A DNA stretch of 64,000 nucleotides from Phycicoccus endophyticus (GTDB taxonomy: Bacteria; Actinomycetota; Actinomycetes; Actinomycetales; Dermatophilaceae). Of the stretch, positions 10,026 through 18,880 are shown in pieces (the first letter of the stretch is position 1; each line of letters starts with the position of its first letter). The stretch lies in NCBI RefSeq assembly GCF_011326735.1, contig NZ_JAANCN010000001.1, forward strand, positions 372,001 to 436,000, given 5' to 3'. The notes under the pieces were generated by a model, which was not told where the DNA came from, searched no databases, and worked only from the letters and a program-made list of their open reading frames with translations. The position numbers were made by a program, and so were the translations under genes.

Positions 10026-11264
10026 ATGGTCCCGCGTCTGCGTCCACCCGGTGCGTTCGTCGTCGTCGGGCTCACCGTCGCCACCTTCCTCGCGGCCTCG
10101 AGCGCGCCGAGCCCGCTCTACCCCGCCTACGAGGACACCTTCGACCTGACCGCGTCGTCGGTCACCCTGGTGTTCGCGGTGTACGTCCTCGCGCTGCTCG
10201 CCACCCTGCTCGTCGCGGGTCGGGTCTCCGACCACGTCGGCCGGCGTCCCGTCCTCGCGACGGCGCTGCTCGTCGAGGCCGGCAGCCTCGTCGCGTTCCT
10301 GCTCGCCGACGGGGTTCTCGTGCTGACCCTGGCCCGGGTCGTGCAGGGCGTGGCCACCGGGATCGCGATGGGGGTGATGGGTGCCTACCTGCTCGACCTG
10401 CAGCGGTACGGCACCGAGCACGGGGCCCTCGTCAACAGCGTGGCACCGGTCGCCGGCCTCGCCGTCGGAGGGGTCCTCGCCGGGACGCTCGCCGAGTACG
10501 CGCCGGCCCCCCTGCGCCTGGTCTACCTCGTCCTCCTCGCCGCGGTGCTCCTCCTGCTCCTCGCGGTCGCGACGCTTCCCGAGACCGCGGCACGGCGCCC
10601 GGGGGCCCTCGCCGCGATGCGTCCCGTCGTCGCCGTGCCCCGCCGGGCACGGCCCGCGTTCGTCGGCGCCGTCCCCGTCTTCGCCTCGACGTGGGCGCTC
10701 GGCGGCCTCATGCTCTCGGTGAGCGGCTCCGTGCTCGCCTCGCAGCTCGGCGTGACCAACCACGCGCTGTCCGGGCTGGTCATCGCCGCGTTCACCGGCG
10801 CGGGCGCGCTCGCCTCCCTGCTCGGGCGCGGGCTCTCCTCGCCGACCCTGACGCGCAGCGGCCTGGGGGCGCTCGTCGCCGGGCTCGGCGCGTTCGTCGC
10901 CGCCCTCGTCCTGTCCTCCCTCGACGTGCTCGTGCTCGCCGTCACCGTCGCGGGGGTCGGCTTCGGCATCGCCTTCCTCGGTGCGCTGCGGTCGCTGACG
11001 GCGCTCGCCGAGCCCCACGAGCGCTCGGCGCTGATGTCGGCGGTATACATGGTGAGCTACGTGGCCTTCGCGGTCCCCGCCCTCGTCGCCGGGGCCCTCG
11101 TGGGCGAGGTCGGGCTGCACGCCACCGCGCTCGGCTACGCCGCCGTCGTCGGCACGGTGGCCGCGACCGCCCTCGTCGTCGACCTCGTGCGCGCTCGCCG
11201 GGCCCCGGACGGCCCTCCGGAGCCGGCGGTGAGCGCACTAGGGTGTCCGGGTGTCGGTCGGTGA
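10026..11264 (+). CDS. Major facilitator superfamily transporter
   Basis: A 412-residue MFS permease with about 12 hydrophobic segments. The cytoplasmic loop motif GRVSDHVGRRPVL after helix 2 is the MFS motif A (G-x3-D-x2-GRR), and SSAPSPLYPAYEDTF is a periplasmic loop common in drug-efflux-like members. The open frame extends to 9978, but the ATG at 10026 is preceded by GGAACGGAGG and removes an unlikely polar N-terminus. It is divergent from the ArsR regulator, which probably controls it. The substrate is unknown; a drug/H+ antiporter is the usual guess for this subgroup. Confidence 0.87.
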   Translation: MVPRLRPPGAFVVVGLTVATFLAASSAPSPLYPAYEDTFDLTASSVTLVFAVYVLALLATLLVAGRVSDHVGRRPVLATALLVEAGSLVAFLLADGVLVLTLARVVQGVATGIAMGVMGAYLLDLQRYGTEHGALVNSVAPVAGLAVGGVLAGTLAEYAPAPLRLVYLVLLAAVLLLLLAVATLPETAARRPGALAAMRPVVAVPRRARPAFVGAVPVFASTWALGGLMLSVSGSVLASQLGVTNHALSGLVIAAFTGAGALASLLGRGLSSPTLTRSGLGALVAGLGAFVAALVLSSLDVLVLAVTVAGVGFGIAFLGALRSLTALAEPHERSALMSAVYMVSYVAFAVPALVAGALVGEVGLHATALGYAAVVGTVAATALVVDLVRARRAPDGPPEPAVSALGCPGVGR

Positions 11265-12018
11265 AGCGCTCGTCGTCGTCCTCGCCGGCGTCGGGGCCGG
11301 CACGATCAACACGATCGTCGGCTCCGGGACGCTGATCACCTTCCCGACGCTCCTCCTGCTCGGGGTGCCGCCGGTGACCGCCAACATCTCCAACAACCTC
11401 GGGCTTGTCCCCGGCAGCCTCACCGGGGCCGTGGGCTACCGGCGCGAGCTGCGGGGGATGGGCGCCGAGCTGCGCCGGTACGTCCCCATGTCCTTCCTCG
11501 GGGGCGCCGTCGGCGCGGTCCTGCTGCTCGTCCTCGACCCGGACCTCTTCCGCACGATCGTGCCCGTCCTCATCCTCGTCGGCATCGTCCTCGTGGCGGC
11601 TGGGCCGCGGATCGGCTCCTGGACCGCCCGGCGCCGCGGCGATGCCGGCGCCACCGACCATCGGGGGCTCATGCAGGGCGGGGTCCTGGGAGCCGGCGTC
11701 TACGGGGGCTACTTCGGTGCGGCCCAGGGGATCATCCTCATGGGGATCCTCGGGGCGCTCTCCGGGGAGTCCCTCCAACGGCTCAACGGCCTCAAGAACG
11801 TCCTGGCGACCGTCGTCAACGCGGTCGCCGCGGTTGTCTTCCTGCTCGTGGCTCCGGGACGCATCGACTGGTCGGTGGTGCTGCTCATCGCCGTGGGCTC
11901 GACCCTCGGGGGCGCGCTCGGGGCGACGGTGGGGCGGCGTCTGCCGAGCCCGGTGCTGCGCGGCTTCATCATCGTCGTCGGACTGGTGGCGGTGGGCCGG
12001 CTGGTGCTCTACCCGTGA
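11251..12018 (+). CDS. TSUP (TauE/SafE) family permease
   Basis: A 255-residue membrane protein with about eight hydrophobic segments and the two TSUP repeats: GVGAGTINTIVGSGTLITFPTL near residue 15 and GVYGGYFGAAQGIILMGIL near 150. Family members export sulfite or organosulfonates, or handle other small anions, so the substrate is not predictable. The GTG start overlaps the 3' end of the MFS gene by 14 bp and lies 6 nt after TAGGGT (11239-11244), so it probably has its own promoter inside the upstream gene. Its stop overlaps the methyltransferase start (GTGA). Confidence 0.87.
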   Translation: MSVGEALVVVLAGVGAGTINTIVGSGTLITFPTLLLLGVPPVTANISNNLGLVPGSLTGAVGYRRELRGMGAELRRYVPMSFLGGAVGAVLLLVLDPDLFRTIVPVLILVGIVLVAAGPRIGSWTARRRGDAGATDHRGLMQGGVLGAGVYGGYFGAAQGIILMGILGALSGESLQRLNGLKNVLATVVNAVAAVVFLLVAPGRIDWSVVLLIAVGSTLGGALGATVGRRLPSPVLRGFIIVVGLVAVGRLVLYP

Positions 12019-12854
12019 GCGTGGTGCGCATCGAGGACGCCGCCGACCCCCGGCTGGCCGACTACGTCTCCCTGACCGACGTCGCGCTGCGGCGGCGTCT
12101 GGAGCCCGCGGGTGGGCTGTACGTCGCCGAGTCCGAGAAGGTCATCCGCCGCGCCCTGGAGGCCGGGCACCGGCCACGCTCCTACCTCATGGCCGAGCGG
12201 TGGCTCAGCGACCTCGCCGATGTCGTCGCCGACGCACAGCGGGACCGCGTGCCGGTCTACGTCGGGGAGCACGAGGTCATCGAGCGGCTCACCGGGTTCC
12301 ACCTGCACCGGGGTGCGCTCGCGGCCATGCACCGGCCGCCGCTGCCGCCGCTCGGCCAGGTGCTCGCCGACGCCCGGCGGGTGCTCGTCCTCGAGGACGT
12401 CGTCGACCACACGAACGTCGGTGCCGTGTTCCGCTCGGCCGCCGCGCTCGGCATGGACGCCGTGCTCGTGACCCCCCGCTGCGCGGACCCGCTCTACCGG
12501 CGCTCGGTCCGGGTGTCGATGGGCACCGTGTTCCAGGTCCCGTGGACCCGCGTCGACCCCTGGCCGGGGGGTGTCGAGGCACTGCGCGGGTTGGGCTTCC
12601 ACGTCGCCGCCCTGGCCCTCTCGCCGGACGCGGTGACCCTCGACGCGCTCGCGGGCGACCCGCCCGAGCGGCTGGCGCTCGTCCTCGGGACCGAGGGCGA
12701 CGGGCTCTCACCGCGCACGGTGGCCGCGGTGGACACCGTCGTGCGCATCCCGATGGCCGGCGGCGTGGACTCGCTCAACGTCGCCGCCGCCGGAGCGGTC
12801 GCGGCGTGGGCGCTGCGCGTCACCGACGTCCCCGGGCGCCCCGGGCCCACCTAG
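12015..12854 (+). CDS. TrmH/SpoU family RNA methyltransferase
   Basis: A 279-residue SPOUT-class RNA 2'-O-methyltransferase. An N-terminal substrate-binding domain (about 1-110) precedes the SpoU knot, which shows LVLEDVVDHTNVGAVFRSAA (motif 1 with the catalytic Asn/Arg), LVLGTEGDGLS (motif 2) and IPMAGGVDSLNVAAA (motif 3). The target rRNA or tRNA nucleotide cannot be assigned. The GTG start overlaps the TSUP stop by 4 bp. At its 3' end the palindrome CTAG (12851-12854) supplies the stop codon for this gene and, on the other strand, for the DUF3037 gene. Confidence 0.9.
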   Translation: MSVVRIEDAADPRLADYVSLTDVALRRRLEPAGGLYVAESEKVIRRALEAGHRPRSYLMAERWLSDLADVVADAQRDRVPVYVGEHEVIERLTGFHLHRGALAAMHRPPLPPLGQVLADARRVLVLEDVVDHTNVGAVFRSAAALGMDAVLVTPRCADPLYRRSVRVSMGTVFQVPWTRVDPWPGGVEALRGLGFHVAALALSPDAVTLDALAGDPPERLALVLGTEGDGLSPRTVAAVDTVVRIPMAGGVDSLNVAAAGAVAAWALRVTDVPGRPGPT

Positions 12855-13228
12855 CGCACGAGACGGTCCAGCAGCCGCTCGGCCTCGGCGTCGGGGTCCT
12901 CGGCGGCCCCACCGTGGACCGGACCGGGCTGGACCACCGTGGAGCGTGGGGCGCTCAGCCACCCGAACCGTTTGCCCTGGGTGGTCAGCGCCGTGTCGGC
13001 TCCCTCGGGGGGTGCCTCGCACACCCGCCCCACCGCCGCCAGTGCGGCCCGGAGGGCGTCGAGGTCGGCCGTGGGGTCGAGTGCGCGGGCCCGGTCCTCC
13101 TCGACGTGCCAGGCGCAGCGCAGCACCCCGGCGGACTGCGAGTGCAGCACGACCCCGACGTTGACGCACTCGCCGCGGTCGACCCGGGGGACGAAGCGCA
13201 GCACGACGTACTGGTAGGGATGGCTCAT
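12851..13228 (-). CDS. DUF3037 family protein, partner of the HipA-like kinase
   Basis: A 125-residue protein of the DUF3037 family. YQYVVLRFVPRVDRGECVNVGVVL is the characteristic N-terminus and the rest is predicted soluble alpha/beta. Genes of this family commonly sit immediately beside a HipA-like kinase, as here: the ATG at 13228 overlaps the kinase stop in an ATGA arrangement, so the two are translationally coupled. The open frame continues upstream, but the ATG fits the family start exactly. No biochemical function is established for the family. A role as partner or regulator of the kinase is inference from pairing. Confidence 0.85.
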   Translation of the reverse strand: MSHPYQYVVLRFVPRVDRGECVNVGVVLHSQSAGVLRCAWHVEEDRARALDPTADLDALRAALAAVGRVCEAPPEGADTALTTQGKRFGWLSAPRSTVVQPGPVHGGAAEDPDAEAERLLDRLVR

Positions 13229-13989
13229 CCGGCACCTCCGAGCCAGGCATCGGGCCGTTCGAGCCGCCGGACCAGGTGCTCGAGGTAGGCCGAGCGCACG
13301 GCGTCCAGGTCGGGCAGGCTGCCCGTGGTCTCGAGCCACTCGTCGGGGACCTCGGCGACGACCTCGCCCAGGACGTCCTCGGTGAGCAGGGGGGCGAGCC
13401 GCTCGTGGGCCTGGCCCACCGGGCCGGCCACCGACGCCAGGACGTGGCCGGCGGGGTCGAAGGGCTGCTCGACGAAGCGCCCGACATCAGGGGGACGACT
13501 GGGCCAGCCGTGGTGGAACCACAGGGCGGCGCCGTGGTCGATGGCCCAGGCGCGCCCGTGCCAGAGCAGCAGGTTGGGGTTGGCCCACGTCCGGTCGACG
13601 TTCGCGGTGTAGGAGTCGAGCCAGAGGATGGCCGCGGCCTCCTCGGGCGAGGGCGGATGCGAACCGTCGTAGCCGAACGCCCCGGGGAGGAAGTCGACGC
13701 CGAGGTTGCGCCCCGGGCTCGCGGTGAGCAGGTCCTGGACCTCCTCGTCGGCCTCGTACCGCGCGATCGCGCTCGGCAGGTCGACCACGGCCAGCCCTGG
13801 GGTGGGGATGCCCACGCGCCGGGCGACCTCGCCGACGAGCACCTCCGCGACGAGGACCTTGCGGCCCTGGCCCGCCCCGGTGAACTTCACGACGTAGGTG
13901 CCGAGGTCGTCGGCCTCGACGAGACCGGGCAGCGAGCCACCCTCGCGCAGCGGCGCGACGTAGCGGACGGCGGTGACGGACTCGAGCAC
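13225..13989 (-). CDS. HipA-like kinase family protein
   Basis: A 254-residue protein of the short HipA-related kinase family. Visible elements are YVVKFTGAGQGRKVLVAEVLVG (candidate ATP-binding lysine), LDSYTANVDRTWANPNLLLW, corresponding to the catalytic HxxN.D-type loop of HipA/PI3K-like kinases, and WAIDHGAALWFHHGW, corresponding to the metal-binding DHG/DFG. It lacks the N-terminal subdomain of classical HipA toxins and has no HipB-type antitoxin; its partner is DUF3037. The GTG start lies 6 nt after TAGCCT on the minus strand. Kinase activity and target are unproven. Confidence 0.82.
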   Translation of the reverse strand: MLESVTAVRYVAPLREGGSLPGLVEADDLGTYVVKFTGAGQGRKVLVAEVLVGEVARRVGIPTPGLAVVDLPSAIARYEADEEVQDLLTASPGRNLGVDFLPGAFGYDGSHPPSPEEAAAILWLDSYTANVDRTWANPNLLLWHGRAWAIDHGAALWFHHGWPSRPPDVGRFVEQPFDPAGHVLASVAGPVGQAHERLAPLLTEDVLGEVVAEVPDEWLETTGSLPDLDAVRSAYLEHLVRRLERPDAWLGGAG

Positions 13990-14044
13990 GGCCTCAGGCT
14001 AGTGGTCCGCGGGGTGCGCGGGCTCGCTGGCTACGCTGGCCCCG

Positions 14045-15568
<1,524 letters not shown>

Positions 15569-15581
15569 GGCCCGGCACGAC

Positions 15582-15614
15582 GAAGGCCCCGAACCGCAGT
15601 GGTTCGGGGCCTTC
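15582..15614. terminator. Bidirectional hairpin terminator between the kinase gene and tRNA-Leu
   Basis: A perfect 14-bp stem (15582-15595 with 15601-15614) with a 5-nt loop GCAGT. It begins 13 nt after the kinase stop and ends 7 nt beyond the 3' end of the convergent tRNA gene, so it can serve both transcripts. There is no T-run, which is common for high-GC actinobacterial terminators. Confidence 0.85.
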
Positions 15615-15621
15615 GGGCCGG

Positions 15622-15706
15622 TGTCCGAGGGGGGACTTGAACCCCCATGCCCTATACGGGCACTAGCACCTCAAGCTAGCGCGTCTGCCAATTCCGCCAC
15701 CCGGAC
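15622..15706 (-). tRNA. tRNA-Leu(GAG)
   Basis: An 85-nt class II tRNA read on the minus strand. The acceptor stem pairs GTCCGGG with CTCGGAC (one G-U), discriminator A73 is at 15622, and no CCA is encoded. The anticodon stem CTAGC/GCTAG encloses the loop TTGAGGT, giving anticodon GAG, which reads CUC and CUU. A long variable arm (GCCC/GGGC stem) and a T arm with loop TTCAAGT confirm a leucine tRNA. CUC is heavily used by the surrounding genes. Confidence 0.96.
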
Positions 15707-15817
15707 GAGTGGTGCCGGAGCAGCCCGGGGCGGCCCTCCAACAGCCCGGAACGATACACGGTCCGCGGCCGGGAACCGAAATCGCCGGGGGGCGCGGGCG
15801 ACGCCTAGGGTGGGGGG

Positions 15818-17140
15818 ATGACCGAGACCCTGCGCCCCGAGGACGAGGTCGTGCGGATCTGCCAGGAGCTGATCCGGATCGACACGAGCAACTACGGCGA
15901 CGGCTCCGGTCCGCGGGAGGCCGAGGCCGCCGAGTACGTCGTCGGCCTGCTGCGCGAGGTGGGCCTGGAGCCGAGCACCTACGAGTCCGACCCCGGTCGG
16001 GTGACCGTCGCGGTCCGCATCCCCGGCGCGGACGCCGACCGGGGGGCGCTGTGCGTGCACGGCCACCTCGACGTCGTGCCTGCGCAGGCCGAGGACTGGC
16101 AGGTCGACCCGTTCTCCGGCGAGGAGCGCGACGGCTGCGTGTGGGGCCGGGGAGCGGTCGACATGAAGGACATGGACGCGATGATGCTCGCCTGCGTGCG
16201 CGACATCGCCCGCCGCGGCGTCGTGCCGCCTCGCGACCTCGTCGTCGTCTTCTTCGCCGACGAGGAGGCGGGCGGGGTCAAGGGCTCGCACTTCATGGTC
16301 GAGGAGCACGCCGAGGTGTTCGAGGGCGTCACCGAGGCGATCAGCGAGGTCGGCGGCTACAGCGTCACCGTCACCGACCGCGAGGGGCGGGAGCGGCGCA
16401 CGTACCTCGTGCAGACCGCCGAGAAGGGCATCGCCTGGCTGCGCCTGACCGCCACGGGGCGCGCCGGCCACGGCTCGGTCCCCAACGACGAGAACGCGAT
16501 CGTGCGGCTCGCCGAGGCGATCGCCCGGATCGCCGCCCACAAGTGGCCACGCGAGTACATCCCCTCGGTGCGCACCCTGCTCGACGGGCTCTCCGAGCTC
16601 ACGGGCACCGGGTGGTCGGACGAGGACCTCGAGGAGCTGCTCGCCCACCTCGGCGGTGCCCAGGGGTTCGTGCGCGGCACCCTCCAGGACACGAGCAACG
16701 TCACGATGCTCGAGTCGGGGTACAAGCACAACGTCATCCCGCAGGAGGCGCACGCGAACGTCGACTGCCGCTACCTTCCCGGGCACGAGGAGGACCTGCT
16801 CGAGACCATTCGCGAGCTCGCCGGTGAGCACGTGCGGGTCGAGGTGCTCCACGGGGACATCGCCCTCGAGGCGCCGTTCGAGGGCGACCTCGTCGAGCGG
16901 ATGGTGGAGGCGCTGCGGGCCGAGGACCCGCAGGCCGAGGTGCTGCCCTACTGCCTCTCCGGCGGGACGGACAACAAGGCGCTCTCGCTGCTCGGCGTCA
17001 CCGGCTACGGCTTCGCCCCGCTGCGGCTGCCGGCCGACCTGGACTTCGCCCCGATGTTCCACGGCGTCGACGAGCGGGTCCCGACGGAGTCCTTGCGGTT
17101 CGGCACCCGCGTGCTGACCCGCCTCCTCGAGACCTGCTGA
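15818..17140 (+). CDS. M20/M28-type metallopeptidase (ArgE/DapE/carboxypeptidase family)
   Basis: A 440-residue zinc amidohydrolase of the M20 family. HGHLD (residues 81-85) supplies the first metal ligand and its supporting Asp, Asp115 in RGAVDMK is the bridging ligand, and ADEEAGG (148-153) holds the catalytic Glu and a metal ligand. The dimerisation domain (about 200-330) carries the TGRAGHGS histidine, and a final metal-binding histidine is in MFHGVDERV. Members hydrolyse dipeptides or N-acyl amino acids; the exact substrate is not readable. TAGGGT (15806-15811) ends 6 nt before the ATG. The DUF5703 gene beside it is a usual neighbour. Confidence 0.9.
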   Translation: MTETLRPEDEVVRICQELIRIDTSNYGDGSGPREAEAAEYVVGLLREVGLEPSTYESDPGRVTVAVRIPGADADRGALCVHGHLDVVPAQAEDWQVDPFSGEERDGCVWGRGAVDMKDMDAMMLACVRDIARRGVVPPRDLVVVFFADEEAGGVKGSHFMVEEHAEVFEGVTEAISEVGGYSVTVTDREGRERRTYLVQTAEKGIAWLRLTATGRAGHGSVPNDENAIVRLAEAIARIAAHKWPREYIPSVRTLLDGLSELTGTGWSDEDLEELLAHLGGAQGFVRGTLQDTSNVTMLESGYKHNVIPQEAHANVDCRYLPGHEEDLLETIRELAGEHVRVEVLHGDIALEAPFEGDLVERMVEALRAEDPQAEVLPYCLSGGTDNKALSLLGVTGYGFAPLRLPADLDFAPMFHGVDERVPTESLRFGTRVLTRLLETC

Positions 17141-17152
17141 GGCCCGCCGCCC

Positions 17153-17353
17153 TCACCAGGGGGTGGCCACCGGCTGACGCCGCGCCCGGATGATCCGCCG
17201 ACGCAGCCACGTCGTCGTCCGCCCACCCATGGCGGTGCGGGTGCGGGCGAGCTCCCAGTGCCCGTACTCGGCGTGCTCGGTGAGTGCGCGCCGGATGTCG
17301 GAGCGGCGGACCTCCCGCCCGAAGCTCAGGACGAGGTACTCGTAGTCGGCCAT
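17153..17353 (-). CDS. DUF5703 family small protein
   Basis: A 66-residue basic protein matching the actinobacterial DUF5703 family: YEYLVLSFGREVRRSDIRRALTEHAEYGHWELARTR followed by an Arg-rich end (LRRRIIRARR). No function is known. It converges on the M20 peptidase gene, the usual neighbour of this family. The open frame extends upstream, but the ATG at 17353 is the family start. The 13-bp palindrome GGCACATTGTGCC sits immediately before this ATG. Confidence 0.82.
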   Translation of the reverse strand: MADYEYLVLSFGREVRRSDIRRALTEHAEYGHWELARTRTAMGGRTTTWLRRRIIRARRQPVATPW

Positions 17354-17354
17354 C

Positions 17355-17367
17355 GGCACATTGTGCC
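17355..17367. promoter_or_regulatory. 13-bp perfect palindrome between DUF5703 and the acidic-protein gene
   Basis: GGCACA-T-TGTGCC is a perfect 6-1-6 dyad in the 36-bp divergent spacer. It begins one base before the DUF5703 start codon and ends 9 bp before the TACGGT -10-like hexamer (17377-17382) of the acidic-protein gene. It could be an operator, but no regulator is identified and chance is not excluded. Confidence 0.3.
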
Positions 17368-17389
17368 CAAAGCCGGTACGGTTCGATGC

Positions 17390-17698
17390 ATGAGTGCCGA
17401 CCCGCGTGCCGCCCTCGCCCGGTTGGTCGCCGCGTTCGAGCGCCACCTCGAGGTGAGCAGCACCCGCCGGGGCGACGAGGACCCGGCCGTGGTCGCGGCG
17501 TACGAGGATCTCGCCGACGCCTTCGAGGAGTACGACGGGTCGCTCTACGACGCCTACGGGGAGATGACCCCGCTCGACATCTACGCCGGTGACGACGAGG
17601 ACGACGAGGACCTCGACGACGGGCACGACGACGAGGACGGGGACCGGTCGCGGATCTACTCCGGGCTCGACGACGACTACGACGACGAGGACGACTGA
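17390..17698 (+). CDS. Small acidic protein with Asp/Glu-rich C-terminus (unknown)
   Basis: A 102-residue protein I do not recognise by function. Residues 1-60 are predicted helical (ADPRAALARLVAAFERHLEV; VVAAYEDLADAFEEYD). The C-terminal 40 residues are almost wholly Asp/Glu (DDEDDEDLDDGHDDEDGD), giving a very low isoelectric point. Similar acidic proteins in actinobacteria have sometimes been labelled primosomal, without evidence I can confirm. The ATG at 17390 lies 7 nt after TACGGT (17377-17382), which argues against the longer upstream frame. It is divergent from DUF5703. Confidence 0.7.
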   Translation: MSADPRAALARLVAAFERHLEVSSTRRGDEDPAVVAAYEDLADAFEEYDGSLYDAYGEMTPLDIYAGDDEDDEDLDDGHDDEDGDRSRIYSGLDDDYDDEDD

Positions 17699-17713
17699 GG
17701 GCGACCCCGCGGC

Positions 17714-18658
17714 TCAGACGTGGTCTGCGGAGACCTCGTCGAGCGCGCCGACGATCTGCTCGGGCAGTTCGACGTCCTCGCTCTCCAGGAGTGCTCCCAG
17801 CTGCACCGCGGTGCGAGGCCCGACGATCGGCGCGGTGACCGCCGGGCGGTCCCGGACCCACGCCAGCGCCACTGCCGCGGGGGCCACCCCGAGGCCCTCG
17901 GCGGCCGTGCGGACCGCTTCGACGACACCGAGGGTGTGCTCGCCGACGTGCCGCCCGGCGAACCGGGCGAACTCGTCGGACGCGAGACGCGAGTCGGCGG
18001 CCACCGAGCCCCGGTAGCGCCCGGTGAGCACCCCCCGGCCGAGCGGGGACCAGGGGAGCAGGCCGATCCCGAGATGGGAGGCGGCCTCGACGAGCTCGCG
18101 CTCCGGGCGGCGCTCGACGAGCGAGTACTCGACCGAGTCGGCGGCCAGGGGGACGCCCGCGGCCTCGAGCAGCGACATCGTCCGGGCGGCCTGCCAGCCG
18201 ACGTGGTTGGAGACGCCGACGTACCGCGCGCGTCCGGTCTGCCAGGCGTGGACGAGGGCGCCGACGGTCTCCTCCAGGGGCGTCGCGTCGTCCCAGGTGT
18301 GCGCGAGCCACACGTCGACGTGGTCGGTCCGCATCCGCTGCAGGGACAGGTCGAGGTGGTGGAGCATCGTGCGCCGCGAGCAGTCGACGACCCGGGCGCC
18401 GGTCGAGCGGCTGATGCCGGACTTCGTGACGAGCACGACCTCGTCGCGCGCGCCGTCGGCGAGGAGCCGGCCGAGGATCTCCTCGGCGGCACCACCGGCG
18501 TACCCGTGAGCGGTGTCGACGAGGGTGCCCCCGGCGGACCGGAACGCCGTGAGGATGTCCTCGGCCTCCTCGGGGGAGGTGCGGGTGCCCCAGGCCATCG
18601 TCCCCAGCCCGAGCCGGGAGACCGTGAGCCCGGTGGCGCCGAGGCGGCGGGTCTGCAT
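17714..18658 (-). CDS. Aldo/keto reductase
   Basis: A 314-residue NADPH-dependent oxidoreductase of the aldo/keto reductase (TIM-barrel) family. The tetrad is visible as Asp and Tyr in VDTAHGYAGGAAEEIL, Lys in LVTKSG and His in WLAHTWD. NADP-binding is suggested by WSPLGRGVLTG and by the C-terminal IVGPRTAVQLGALL segment. The subgroup resembles YajO/Tas-like enzymes and the substrate is unknown. The ATG at 18658 is 7 nt after TAGGGT (minus, 18666-18671). That hexamer begins with the TAG stop of the upstream relic frame. Confidence 0.9.
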   Translation of the reverse strand: MQTRRLGATGLTVSRLGLGTMAWGTRTSPEEAEDILTAFRSAGGTLVDTAHGYAGGAAEEILGRLLADGARDEVVLVTKSGISRSTGARVVDCSRRTMLHHLDLSLQRMRTDHVDVWLAHTWDDATPLEETVGALVHAWQTGRARYVGVSNHVGWQAARTMSLLEAAGVPLAADSVEYSLVERRPERELVEAASHLGIGLLPWSPLGRGVLTGRYRGSVAADSRLASDEFARFAGRHVGEHTLGVVEAVRTAAEGLGVAPAAVALAWVRDRPAVTAPIVGPRTAVQLGALLESEDVELPEQIVGALDEVSADHV

Positions 18659-18668
18659 GGCCGCGACC

Positions 18669-18830
18669 CTACCCGGGAGGCCACTCCCCGGTCGGAGTGC
18701 GCCACACCGACACGTGGGGCTCGCTGTCGGCGGTGAACGGGGTGCCGAGCCAGTCCGCGGCCCGCCGTTCGAGGTTGTAGGTGTCGAAACCGCCGTGGTC
18801 GGCGCCGACGTCGAAGGGGACCGCGCCCGT
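18669..18830 (-). pseudogene. Relic 3' end of an unidentified gene
   Basis: A short minus-strand frame ending FTADSEPHVSVWRTPTGEWPPG, preceded by VGADHGGFDTYNLERRAADW. It reads like the end of a globular protein rather than antisense noise. No usable start codon lies near the conserved-looking part, and upstream the frame dissolves into low-complexity sequence before the HNH gene. I interpret it as the truncated tail of a gene disrupted at this locus. The family is not recognised. Confidence 0.4.
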
Positions 18831-18880
18831 GCCGGGCGGGAGGCGGCGCGAGCGGTTTTCGCGCCGGCGAGGAGCGCCAG

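Noticed and set aside
13225-13989. Classical HipBA toxin-antitoxin locus
   Set aside because: No HipB-type helix-turn-helix protein is encoded, and the kinase lacks the HipA N-terminal subdomain. The partner is DUF3037 instead.
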